From positions 1 through 54,659 of the forward strand of contig JAAHHJ010000038.1 in NCBI GenBank assembly GCA_010692425.1: 54,659 bases of DNA, read 5' to 3'. The translations under genes were made by a program, and so were the position numbers. The stretch comes from Symploca sp. SIO3C6 (GTDB taxonomy: Bacteria > Cyanobacteriota > Cyanobacteriia > Cyanobacteriales > Coleofasciculaceae). Under the pieces are notes generated by a model. The model did no database searches and was not told where the DNA came from. It saw only the letters and a list, made by a program, of their open reading frames with translations. Below are positions 37,635 to 46,212 of this stretch, piece by piece. The number at the start of each line of letters is the position of its first letter. The first letter of the stretch is position 1.

Positions 37635-37922
37635 GAGCAGTTCAATCAAATATTTTGAGTAGTTAATTTTACTATCTTCTCATGATAGTTAACTAGTGGG
37701 GATACAAGCCCTTGGTATTGATTAAGTAGTCACACACAATTATTTACAAATCCAAGCTACAGCAAAAGCTTATATAGTCTGGGTTTGAGTTAGACTCTCG
37801 AGTTGCTACTGAGGAGTTGATCTAACCTGAGCTGTAGTGGCTGGCAATTAGCGGGGTAGCGCCAGCACCAAGCGATCGCTAAACTGAACTTAACCCTTAG
37901 ACATTGTTTAAGCCAAAAATAA

Positions 37923-38933
37923 ATGGGTAAGCAGCGTATTCTATCTGGAGTTCAACCAACTGGTAATCTGCATCTAGGCAACTATCTAGGGGCAATCGGC
38001 AATTGGGTCGAAGCTCAAAGTCAGTATGATAATTTCTTCTGTGTAGTCGATTTACACGCGATTACCGTACCCCACGATCCTTCTACTCTTAAGGAAAACA
38101 CTTACAAAACTGCTGCTTTGTACCTAGCCTGTGGGCTAGATTTAGAACACTGCAAAATTTTTGTGCAATCTCATATCTGTGCTCATAGCGAACTCACTTG
38201 GTTGCTTAACTGCGTCACACCACTCAACTGGCTAGAACGCATGATCCAGTTTAAGGAAAAAGCCGTTAAGCAAGGAGAAAACGTCAGTGTTGGCTTGCTA
38301 GATTACCCGGTACTCATGGCAGCTGATATTTTACTCTATGATGCTGATAAGGTGCCAGTGGGAGAAGACCAAAAGCAACACATAGAACTAACTCGTGACA
38401 TTGCTGTTCGCATCAATGACCAATTTGGCGGTAAGGGACAATCTGTACTTAAGATACCTGAACCCTTGATTAGGAGGGAAGGGGCAAGGGTAATGAGTTT
38501 GAACGATGGTACCCGGAAAATGTCAAAATCTGACCCTTCGGATCTGAGTCGGATTAATTTGCTTGACTCCCCCGAAGAAATCAAGAAAAAAATTAAGCGT
38601 TGTAAGACTGATCCGATTAAGGGTTTAAGTTTTGATGAGCCAGAGCGCCCGGAGTGCAACAACCTGCTGACGTTGTATATGCTGCTGGCTGGGAAGCAGA
38701 AGCAAGAGGTGGCAGCCCAATGTCAAGATATGGGTTGGGGGCAGTTCAAACCTTTGCTCACAGAGGCAACTATTGAAGCACTCAAGCCAATCCAGCAGAA
38801 GTATCAACAGGTGATGGAGGATAAAGGCTATCTGGAGTCTGTGTTGCGAGAGGGGCGTCAGCAAGCAGAAGCAGTTGCTAGTGCAACTCTCTCTAGAGTA
38901 AAAACTGCCCTTGGCTATTCTGTGCCGCTTTAG
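37923..38933 (+). CDS. trpS: Tryptophanyl-tRNA synthetase
   Basis: The 336-residue class I synthetase charges tRNA-Trp. It has the HIGH equivalent HLGN (residues 17-20, GNLHLGNYLGA), the DLHAITVPHDP and GLDLEHCKIFVQSH segments, and KMSKS at about 199-203. Length is normal. It is a single gene; no T-box-like or leader structure was found in the 288-base gap upstream. Confidence 0.96.
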   Translation: MGKQRILSGVQPTGNLHLGNYLGAIGNWVEAQSQYDNFFCVVDLHAITVPHDPSTLKENTYKTAALYLACGLDLEHCKIFVQSHICAHSELTWLLNCVTPLNWLERMIQFKEKAVKQGENVSVGLLDYPVLMAADILLYDADKVPVGEDQKQHIELTRDIAVRINDQFGGKGQSVLKIPEPLIRREGARVMSLNDGTRKMSKSDPSDLSRINLLDSPEEIKKKIKRCKTDPIKGLSFDEPERPECNNLLTLYMLLAGKQKQEVAAQCQDMGWGQFKPLLTEATIEALKPIQQKYQQVMEDKGYLESVLREGRQQAEAVASATLSRVKTALGYSVPL

Positions 38934-39180
38934 GAAATTGACAACAATGTAGCTAGAAAAATTAAAGAGTTGATGAAGTTATCAAGCTCATGGCAATATT
39001 GATTGAGAATTATTTCAATCACCAGGGTAAATTTTGTGTGCGCAATAGACGTTAAATCTTTATCAGATAAGGATTTGATAGTTTTTTTTACCTTGAAGAA
39101 TGACCAGTTAAGAGTAAATTATTTTAAACAATGCTTAAGCTATGCTCTAAATTCAATAATTAATATCTCTCTGGTGAATT

Positions 39181-40158
39181 ATGAGCAACGCCATTCAAAA
39201 CTCAAAGAGCCAAATAGCTACAGAAACAGTTTCTCTGTCAAACTACTTACAGGATACTACCCCTACTAAAAACTCTTTTCGTCATGCTGCTGAGTCAGGT
39301 AAGTTTTTGATTACCGCTGAGGTAACACCGCCCAAAGGAGGCAACCCAGCCCAAATGGTCAAAATGGCAAAAACCCTTAAGGGTAGAGTCCACGCTGTTA
39401 ATATTACTGATGGCTCTAGGGCTGTGCTGCGCATGTCTTCCTTGGCAGCATCAGTAATTTTGCTTCAGCAGGGGTTAGAACCCATTTGTCAACTGGCATG
39501 TCGCGACCGTAACCGCATCGCTTTGCAAGCTGACCTAATGGGAGCAAATGCTCTAGGTATTTGTAATATTCTCGCCCTTACTGGCGATCCTGTCAAAGCC
39601 GGAGATCATCCTGAAGCTAAGAGTGTCTTTGATTTAGAATCAGTGCGCTTGCTGCAACTGATTAGCAAGCTTAATCAAGGTGTTGATGCCCATGATAAGC
39701 CTCTAACCGATGATGTGACTGATTTGTTTGCTGGTGCAGCTGTCGATCCTCAACTCAAAAGTTGGTCTGGTTTACAACGTCGATTCGAGCGCAAAATTGA
39801 AGCCGGGGCACAGTTTTTTCAAAGTCAGCTAATTACTGATTTTGAAAGGCTGGAAAAGTTTATGGATGAGATTGCTGCTGGTAGCAATAAGCCGATTTTA
39901 GCTGGTATATTTCTACTCAAATCTGCTAAAAATGCCCGATTTATTAATAAATACGTCCCTGGTGTTAATATTCCTGAAGCTATAATTGAACGTTTAGCAG
40001 CAGCGAAGGAACCTTTACTAGAAGGTATGAACATTGCTGCTGAGCAAGTTCAAATCGCACAGCAAATCTGTCAAGGTGTCCATATGATGGCTGTTAAGCG
40101 GGAAGACTTAATTCCCCAAATTCTGGATTTGGCTGGAGTTGAAGCATTGCACAATTAA
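39181..40158 (+). CDS. metF: Methylenetetrahydrofolate reductase (MetF) family
   Basis: A 325-residue TIM-barrel flavoprotein of the MetF family, reducing 5,10-methylene-THF to 5-methyl-THF for methionine synthesis. Visible: LITAEVTPPKGGNPAQ (start of the barrel with its Glu), NITDGSRAVLRMSSLAAS, LACRDRNRIALQADLMGANALGI, LALTGDPVKAGDHP (folate-binding Asp), AGAQFFQSQLITD and GIFLLKS. It is the short divergent form common in cyanobacteria, with no regulatory domain. About 35 N-terminal residues precede the barrel. Confidence 0.9.
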   Translation: MSNAIQNSKSQIATETVSLSNYLQDTTPTKNSFRHAAESGKFLITAEVTPPKGGNPAQMVKMAKTLKGRVHAVNITDGSRAVLRMSSLAASVILLQQGLEPICQLACRDRNRIALQADLMGANALGICNILALTGDPVKAGDHPEAKSVFDLESVRLLQLISKLNQGVDAHDKPLTDDVTDLFAGAAVDPQLKSWSGLQRRFERKIEAGAQFFQSQLITDFERLEKFMDEIAAGSNKPILAGIFLLKSAKNARFINKYVPGVNIPEAIIERLAAAKEPLLEGMNIAAEQVQIAQQICQGVHMMAVKREDLIPQILDLAGVEALHN

Positions 40159-40262
40159 TTGTTCATAGTTCATAGTTCATGATTCATTGGGTTGGTATAA
40201 AGGCAGTTGTGAAATACTTTCCCAATGAACAATTAGCTATGAGCCATGAGCTATTAACTATG
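40159..40262. repeat. Inverted heptamer (STRR) cluster
   Basis: ttgttcatagttcatagt runs toward a centre near 40205, and caatgaacaattagct with tatgagccatgagct runs back, so the heptamer tract is roughly palindromic (attcattggg pairs with cccaatgaa). It starts at the metF stop and could fold as a large stem. Confidence 0.65.
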
Positions 40263-40414
40263 ACTGAAGTTCCCCCATTCGGATGTACTACTACCATTGA
40301 AAAGTTCTCGTCTTCAGGGGTCTGTAGAAATTCCTCTATAATTTCAATTTGAACTGTTTGAGAAAAACTATAACATTTTCTCCCCTTCCCCCACTCTCCC
40401 TATCTATTAATTTC

Positions 40415-40864
40415 ATGCAACAGTTTCAATACTCAACTCTTATTGATGCCCCTGTAGAAGTAGTTTGGGGTTTTCATGAACGTCCTGATGTTTTAGAGTT
40501 ACTGACTCCACCCTGGCAACCCATGCAAGTAGTGCGCCGTGAGGGTGGTTTAGATGTGGGTGCGATTTCGGAATTTCGGATTTTTATTGGTCCTTTACCG
40601 TTGCGCTGGCTAGCGGTCCACACTGAATGTATTACTAATCAACTATTTATTGATCAGCAACAGGAAGGACCATTTAAATATTGGCTTCATCGCCATCTAT
40701 TTGCCCAGGAGAGGGATAAAACTCGGTTGACTGACTCAATTGAATTTACTTTGCCTGGTGGCTGGCTGGTAGAACTTTTGTTGAGTTGGTTGGTTAAGAT
40801 GCAGTTAGAAAAAATGTTTCGCTATCGCCATGAGGTAACACAAAGGGAATGCACTCGCAAGTGA
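40415..40864 (+). CDS. SRPBCC (START/polyketide cyclase-like) protein
   Basis: The 149-residue helix-grip protein begins MQQFQYSTLIDAPVEVVWGFHERPDVLELLTPP, the usual SRPBCC opening, and has GAISEFRIFIGPLPLRWLAVH and a C-terminal long helix rich in Met/Arg (VKMQLEKMFRYRHEV). Members bind a hydrophobic ligand; the ligand is unknown. The ATG at 40415 is chosen, since a TTG 66 bases upstream would add repeat-encoded proline-rich sequence. Confidence 0.85.
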   Translation: MQQFQYSTLIDAPVEVVWGFHERPDVLELLTPPWQPMQVVRREGGLDVGAISEFRIFIGPLPLRWLAVHTECITNQLFIDQQQEGPFKYWLHRHLFAQERDKTRLTDSIEFTLPGGWLVELLLSWLVKMQLEKMFRYRHEVTQRECTRK

Positions 40865-40914
40865 TAGATAGGGAGATGGGGGAGAATTGGCTGCTGTAAA
40901 GCTACATGGAGGCG

Positions 40915-40955
40915 CAGCTTTCCTCCCTTCGCTAAAAGCGAAGGGAGGAAAGCTG
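40915..40955. promoter_or_regulatory. Perfect 19-base-pair hairpin just before the TonB-like start
   Basis: cagctttcctcccttcgct pairs with agcgaagggaggaaagctg around an aaa loop. The right arm ends 11 bases before the ATG at 40966, so in mRNA it would sit against the ribosome binding region. It may be a regulatory stem, an upstream terminator for the SRPBCC gene (though no T tail follows), or a mobile palindrome. Confidence 0.8.
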
Positions 40956-40965
40956 TGAAATTCAG

Positions 40966-42114
40966 ATGAAATCATCAAGTTTCAAACCAAGTGCTCACAA
41001 TCGATTACATGAGTATCGTCACTGTGATCCACCAGGGTTATGGTTTGCTGCGATTATGTTTTCTGTAGTTATTCATTTCTTTGCCTTTTGGTTACTACGC
41101 CTTTTGCCGATGGGGCGCTTCCTAAAGTGGCATTCTGGGATTACTCCTATTCCGGTAGAGTTTATTTCTATAGATTCCAAAGTTGTTTTGCCAACTCCAA
41201 AGGCTCACAACTCCGTTACTACAATTACTACAGAAAAATCTGAGCAGTCTCTAAATTCTGTAATCGCCTCTGCTTCTTCTGCTTCTGCAACATCTCCAAA
41301 TTCTGTTGACTTGCCAATTATACCGACGCCGGAGATAAGTCCTTCTTTCAACCAACCTCAGGTTAAGCCGAAACCAACGCCTTCGCCTACTATAATTTCC
41401 CCAAATCAAACTCAAGCTATACCAAAACCTTCGCCTACTATAATTTCCCCAAATCAAACTCAAGCTATACCAAAACCTTCGCCTACTATAATTTCTCCAA
41501 ATCAAACTCAAGTTACACCACAACCTTCGCCTACTCTCGTACCAACTCCTAACCCAAACCAGCAGCCCCTAAATGAGATCATCTCAACAGAACCTAATTT
41601 AACAGGTGATTCAGTTGATGAGCCAAAACCTGCAACTTCTTCGTTTCCAAGTCCTATTCCTGAAACCCAATCTCCCTCACCAATAGCTTCTCCCTCAACA
41701 AAATCGACTCAAGAGGAAGCTTTCCTTGCCTCTCAGCAGCAGGGGGGTGGTTTTCTGGTAAGTTTATCTGATCTTCGTCTTTCAGTTGCCGATAGGGATA
41801 TTCCCACTCAGCTAGCCCAACCTAAAATAGAGCGACAAGAGTTTACTGCTGCCGACTATGGGTTAGATTTGGATTTCAACATTGACAGCGATTTAGTCTT
41901 GGAGGTGTTACTAATAATTGATCATAGAGGAATACCATCAATGTTACCTGAGGAGCCTCCCCAAGTACTCCAAGGCGCTAGCAAGATGAGGGCGGAAGAA
42001 TTGATGCAGTTGGTTGAGGTAATTATTGATGAATGGGAATTTGAGCCGACTTACATGGAGCATGGGGCGGTTGACCAGGCATACTATGTTAAACTAGCCA
42101 TTAGTCCCCTATAA
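40966..42114 (+). CDS. TonB-like energy transducer with proline-rich repeats
   Basis: The 382-residue protein has a cytosolic N-terminus, one membrane helix (about 24-45, WFAAIMFSVVIHFFAFWLL), a long Pro/Thr/Ser-rich spacer (55-250) and a C-terminal domain of about 90 residues with VLLIIDHRGIPSMLPEEPPQVLQGASK and IDEWEFEPTY, as in TonB C-terminal domains. Such proteins pass inner-membrane energy to outer-membrane receptors, here without an adjacent ExbB/ExbD. The spacer contains three 48-base DNA repeats (41380-41523). Confidence 0.78.
   Translation: MKSSSFKPSAHNRLHEYRHCDPPGLWFAAIMFSVVIHFFAFWLLRLLPMGRFLKWHSGITPIPVEFISIDSKVVLPTPKAHNSVTTITTEKSEQSLNSVIASASSASATSPNSVDLPIIPTPEISPSFNQPQVKPKPTPSPTIISPNQTQAIPKPSPTIISPNQTQAIPKPSPTIISPNQTQVTPQPSPTLVPTPNPNQQPLNEIISTEPNLTGDSVDEPKPATSSFPSPIPETQSPSPIASPSTKSTQEEAFLASQQQGGGFLVSLSDLRLSVADRDIPTQLAQPKIERQEFTAADYGLDLDFNIDSDLVLEVLLIIDHRGIPSMLPEEPPQVLQGASKMRAEELMQLVEVIIDEWEFEPTYMEHGAVDQAYYVKLAISPL
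41380..41523 (+). repeat. Minisatellite, 3 x 48 bases, in the TonB-like spacer
   Basis: Units start at 41380, 41428 and 41476 (each begins ccttcgcctactataatt), with a partial fourth at 41524. The first two are nearly identical and the third diverges at its end. Each codes for 16 residues (PSPTIISPNQTQAIPK). Confidence 0.92.
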
Positions 42115-42199
42115 AATTTTTATGGCGAGTACCTAGGTTGATAAGATCTGCCAAGGTTGTGCTACTCTGGTTAGAGTTGAGTAAAACATCTGCTGGTTT

Positions 42200-42270
42200 G
42201 CGGGCATAGTTTAGTGGTAAAACCTTAGCCTTCCAAGCTAATGATGCGAGTTCGATTCTCGCTGCCCGCT
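42200..42270 (+). tRNA. trnG: tRNA-Gly (anticodon UCC)
   Basis: The acceptor arm GCGGGCA pairs with TGCCCGC, the D-arm contains tagtttagtggtaaaa, the anticodon loop is CTTCCAA (TCC), and the T-loop is ttcgattc. The discriminator base is T and CCA is not encoded. A T6 run follows directly and could end transcription. Confidence 0.96.
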
Positions 42271-43537
42271 TTTTTGTTATTGATTGCTTCTAACCAACTT
42301 TCTTTTTATCCCTCAATCTTCTTAGTGTGATCGTCGGTTTTCACGGCTTGGAAAACTAACCTACCAATTATTAATCTTACAACCCACAAATTAAGCACCT
42401 GCGACGTTGATAAAGGTTACTGGTTGAGGCAGGGTGTGGGGTGTAAGGTGTAAGGGAATTCCAGGCGATTTCATAATTGTTTACACAGTTGCTTTTATTT
42501 ATGTCCGACTACTTATCATTAGAATTGATTCATATTTGTTAGCATCTAAGCTGTATTATTCATGAAGGAAAACAAAAGATTCCGGAGGAACGCAATTTGC
42601 TTCCGGATTAAGGTTTTGTCGAAATATGCGAGTAAAATAGATAATCAACACCTAAAATTTAAAAATTAAAGCTTTAAAAAGCTTATTTAATTTTAACTGC
42701 CAGCTCCATTAATTAGTACTGGAAAGTAGATTCGATGACCATAAAATTTATAGTAATATCCTGGTTTGAGAGGTGACTTTAGAAGTGAGACTAACTTGAT
42801 AAAATCCAATCAAAATAATATTTATTTTCAAGGGCACGCCGATTCGGAAAAAATTATCAAATATTCAATAATTATTATTTATTGTACTATCCAGTGATGA
42901 ATGGACTCCACAGACTGTTGTGATGCTAAAAAGACTGAAAGTAATATTTGGTAGTGCTTTTAGGCTTTTAGACTATGCTCTGATGAATAATTCAGGCTAA
43001 TTTCTTAACTCCAAAGATAGACTTATATAAACTATCAGCAATGAATTATGAACAATGAACCAAAGCCAAGAGAGGAAAAAACGTCCTCACTACCTTAGGG
43101 ATTTTGCCTGCAAATGATCCTGACTAAGGTAATCGACAAAAGTAAATAGCTATTGAAAGGTTTTTAGAGAGCCTCGAAAGATATATAAAAACTTATGATT
43201 AGAGAATAAAAGTTTTGATGAAATGATCCAGATCACGGACATCTATTTAAAACGATGGAGACAATATATAATGTAATTTGGTATACTATAAACTCAAATA
43301 ATTTTCTTTCAATAAAGCAATTATATTGCTTATTGTAGCTCGACAAACTATATTATAGGAATGGATTCAAGTATCCACTATTCATAATTGTCGTTGGCAT
43401 TAGCGAAAGAATTTAGAGGGTAGAATAGCGTGCATTTATCAATATTGCAAGTTGTTAGTATGTTTTGATGATGAGTGCATAATCTAACGGCAATTAGGTG
43501 CTATTGGGTTCTTAATTCTTAGATAGTTTTTCATGAA
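42271..43537. other. 1.27-kb gap between tRNA-Gly and the pix-type genes
   Basis: It holds TAAGTA element copy 3 (42397-42515), a possible stem around tccggaggaacgcaatttgc (42585-42610), and a short tgaacaa-type heptamer stretch near 43040. I find no open frame longer than about 35 codons. The remaining 900 bases are AT-rich and probably contain the promoter and a long leader of the taxis locus. Confidence 0.6.
42397..42515 (+). repeat. Dispersed TAAGTA element, copy 3
   Basis: It is very close to copy 2 (shared gataaaggttactggttgag, aagggaa, ataattgtttacacagttgc), but with fewer ggtgt units. It ends atgtccgactactta. Confidence 0.9.
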
Positions 43538-44740
43538 ATGGCTTATCAGCAACAAGCTTATCCTGCGCGGCAAGCTCCAATTTTTATGGATTCAAAAAAA
43601 ATTCAGCTTCTCCAGGCTTTGAAGCGATGTCAATTTAGTGGTCAACTTTTGTGGACAGCTCCTGATCAAAAACAATGGATCTTTTACCTATATCAGGGAA
43701 ATATTAGGTATGCTACAGGAGGAATTCATCCAGTAAGAAGGTGGCAAAGAAACTTATTAGCTTACTGCCCTCGGATTTATAGTCAGCTCTCAGAAATACT
43801 TAGTAAGTTACAGAGAATGGAGTCTGGCATTAATCCTGTAGCTAAAAATGAGAGTTGGGAATATCAGGTGTTGTATCGATGGGTAGAGCAGGGAAAAATT
43901 ACTCGTGAGCAAGCAGTCTATATTATTCAAGCTGCAATTACGGAAGTATTGTTAGATGTTTTACCTGCCAAAGATGCGACTCATCAACTCAAGTCACAGC
44001 CATTAATACCTAAGTTACTAATCTTGATTGATGTCGAGCAAGCTATTACAGAAGTTAAACTACTTTTGCAAAATTGGTCGAAGGCAAAAGTTGACTTGCA
44101 TATCGTTAATAGAGCACCTGTAATCAAAGAACCAGAGCGCCTGAAACAAAATACATCAGTAGATGTTTACAACATTCTCAAAACCTTACTCAATGGACGC
44201 AGAACCCTACGTGACCTTGCTGTCCAAATGAGGCAGGATGTTGTGCAAATAACCCGTTCACTTTTGCCCTACATAGAATCAGGTATAGTAGAACTCGTGA
44301 CTATCCCTGATTTACCCAACCCTTTTCCCCAGACCTCAATAATAGAACAGCCCATTAGTGCCGAACTAGCAGAACCATTAATTGCCTGTGTTGATGATAG
44401 TCTTTTAGTCTGTCAAACCATGAAACAACTGCTCACAAAAACAGGCTATCAATTTGTCGGGGTTAATGAGCCACTGCGAGCGATTGCAATTCTTTTAAAC
44501 CGCAGGCCTAATTTTATCTTTTTAGATTTAGTTATGCCCAATGCTAACGGGTATGAGATTTGCACTCAGTTACGCAAGCTTTCTTGTTTTCAGAATACCC
44601 CGATTGTGATGTTGACTGGGCTTGATGGCATAGTTGATCAAGTTCGAGCTAGGCTAGCAGGGGCTTCAGATTTTGTCACTAAACCAATCGATGCCGAGAA
44701 AATTCTTAGGGTGATCAATCGGCACCTAGAGTCTGAGTGA
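43538..44740 (+). CDS. pixG: PATAN-domain response regulator (PixG/PatA family)
   Basis: The 400-residue protein has an N-terminal PATAN/DUF4388 region (about 15-280: GQLLWTAPDQKQWIFYLYQGNIRYATGG) and a C-terminal receiver (about 285-400) with IACVDDS, the phospho-accepting Asp330 in FLDLVMPNANGYE, MLTGLDG and TKPID. PixG/PatA proteins are the cyanobacterial CheY-like regulators of phototactic pili; no output DNA-binding domain is present. Downstream genes in the same direction are PixH-, PixI- and PixJ-like, matching the order in Synechocystis sll0038-sll0041. Confidence 0.88.
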   Translation: MAYQQQAYPARQAPIFMDSKKIQLLQALKRCQFSGQLLWTAPDQKQWIFYLYQGNIRYATGGIHPVRRWQRNLLAYCPRIYSQLSEILSKLQRMESGINPVAKNESWEYQVLYRWVEQGKITREQAVYIIQAAITEVLLDVLPAKDATHQLKSQPLIPKLLILIDVEQAITEVKLLLQNWSKAKVDLHIVNRAPVIKEPERLKQNTSVDVYNILKTLLNGRRTLRDLAVQMRQDVVQITRSLLPYIESGIVELVTIPDLPNPFPQTSIIEQPISAELAEPLIACVDDSLLVCQTMKQLLTKTGYQFVGVNEPLRAIAILLNRRPNFIFLDLVMPNANGYEICTQLRKLSCFQNTPIVMLTGLDGIVDQVRARLAGASDFVTKPIDAEKILRVINRHLESE

Positions 44741-45118
44741 TTTACCTAAAATACTTGGCAAATTTAGATAAATTTGTTTAAGGTCTTAATCTACCCTTGG
44801 AGAGGAGGGAGAGATAGAGAAATAGGAAATAATGTTTGATCAAACATTCGCCTCCTAAACTTTTGACACGAAAATTCATGACTCATAACTTCTATAAAAA
44901 TAAGTAAAAGCGTAATTTAGATGTACAATAACTTATAAACTAGGGTTAATCAATAGCTAAAGTTTTTTCTAAAAAATAACAAAAAATCACCAATGTTACC
45001 AGGCTTCAAAACCAAATTAGAAATCAGATCTCTTAACCAAAAAATAGCTCTAACTAAACACACCGGATGATACTCAATCTTCTATTAATTTTTATTGTTT
45101 GTGAATGAGGTAAATGCT
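44741..45118. other. 378-base gap between the two regulators
   Basis: AT-rich, with no gene or repeat that I recognise. The gap is unusually long for genes that are otherwise in one operon, so a separate promoter for pixH is possible. Confidence 0.55.
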
Positions 45119-45484
45119 GTGGGTACTGCTCTAATTGTTGATGATTGCTTAACTGATTTAACCATTATCACCAAATGTCTACAGCAGCGAGGCATCAATG
45201 TCTTAACTGCTAATTCTGGAGAAGAAGCGATCGTAAAAATTAATTACAATCGACCTGATTTAATCATCTTAGATGTCGTACTACCTGGATGTAGTGGCTT
45301 TGAGGTCTGTCGTGACCTAAAAGCTGAAACTAATACAAGTAATATTCCCATTATTCTCTATTCAACCAAAGGGGGCGAGATGGATAAATTTTGGGGTTTA
45401 AGACAGGGAGCAGATTTCTATCTATCCAAACCTATTGATCAAGAAGAACTACTGCGTATAGTTAAAAAGTTACTTGAAAACTAA
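45119..45484 (+). CDS. pixH: CheY-like response regulator (PixH/PilH)
   Basis: A single 121-residue receiver domain: VDDCLTDL, Asp52 in IILDVVLPGCSGFEVC, SIPIILYST-type strand (IPIILYST), Lys in YLSKPID. The GTG at 45119 is selected since aatgaggtaa lies eight bases upstream and it gives the usual MxTALIVDD start; earlier TTG (45095) and GTG (45101) codons are possible. It is followed at once by the CheW gene. Confidence 0.9.
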   Translation: MGTALIVDDCLTDLTIITKCLQQRGINVLTANSGEEAIVKINYNRPDLIILDVVLPGCSGFEVCRDLKAETNTSNIPIILYSTKGGEMDKFWGLRQGADFYLSKPIDQEELLRIVKKLLEN

Positions 45485-45500
45485 TTGTGAAAGTAAATTA

Positions 45501-46049
45501 ATGTCCAATTCTTTATCAGTCCCAGAAACTTTGGTATCACTTAACGAGGATAACTCCTCAAGTGCAGGTGAACAGTTTTTGCGATTTCAACTGACACCAG
45601 ATACAACCGCACTCTTGCCGCTCCTACAGCTGACTGAAGTATTGACTATTCCTAATGGTCAAATTGTGCCAATTGCTCACATGCCTTTGTGTGTAATGGG
45701 CGTCTATAATTGGCGCGGTGACATCCTTTGGATGGTAGATTTGGCACAGTTAGTTGGCTTGACTTCTTGGTATCAACAGAACCTAAATCCTTCAGTTTAT
45801 CGGGCAATTGTACTTAGTACTCCTGGGCAGAAGACAACATCAGCTCACCATCAGAACCAAATTCTGGGGCTAGTAATCAACCGAGTTGAAGATATTGAGG
45901 TGTGCAATCAACAGCTGATTCAATCTCCACCATCATCTTCTATAAATCCCAGGCTAGCGCCGTTTTTACAAGGATACTGGTCAAAAGCTAATGGTGAAAT
46001 TTTAGTAGTTCTCAATGGTGATGCAATTATAACTGCGGTTTCCAAGTAG
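45501..46049 (+). CDS. pixI: CheW-like coupling protein (PixI)
   Basis: The 182-residue CheW-domain protein (FLRFQLTPDTTALLPLLQLTEVL, VMGVYNWRGDILWMVDLAQLVGL, ILGLVINRVEDIEVC) links receptors to the CheA kinase. The ATG at 45501 is chosen, 16 bases after the pixH stop; an earlier in-frame TTG would overlap pixH. The order pixG-pixH-pixI-receptor is preserved. Confidence 0.9.
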   Translation: MSNSLSVPETLVSLNEDNSSSAGEQFLRFQLTPDTTALLPLLQLTEVLTIPNGQIVPIAHMPLCVMGVYNWRGDILWMVDLAQLVGLTSWYQQNLNPSVYRAIVLSTPGQKTTSAHHQNQILGLVINRVEDIEVCNQQLIQSPPSSSINPRLAPFLQGYWSKANGEILVVLNGDAIITAVSK

Positions 46050-46212
46050 GCTATTCCACATTTAGTTTTAGATATAGAGGGAGAGGGGAAAATGGGAAAA
46101 TGAGGAGAATAAATAGTTAATAACTTAATATGCTTAATCTGTATTTTACCTATTTAAGCTTAAGCAAAATGTGAGGGAATGACTAGCCAATTTTGATCAA
46201 GAGGTTTACTCT

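Noticed and set aside
39003-39269. An 88-codon frame overlapping the metF start
   Set aside because: It overlaps the start of metF in another frame, has no family features, and the upstream part is AT-rich leader.
42562-42669. A 35-codon frame after the third TAAGTA element
   Set aside because: Lys/Arg-rich with no ribosome binding site, and it spans a stem-like sequence; too short to support.
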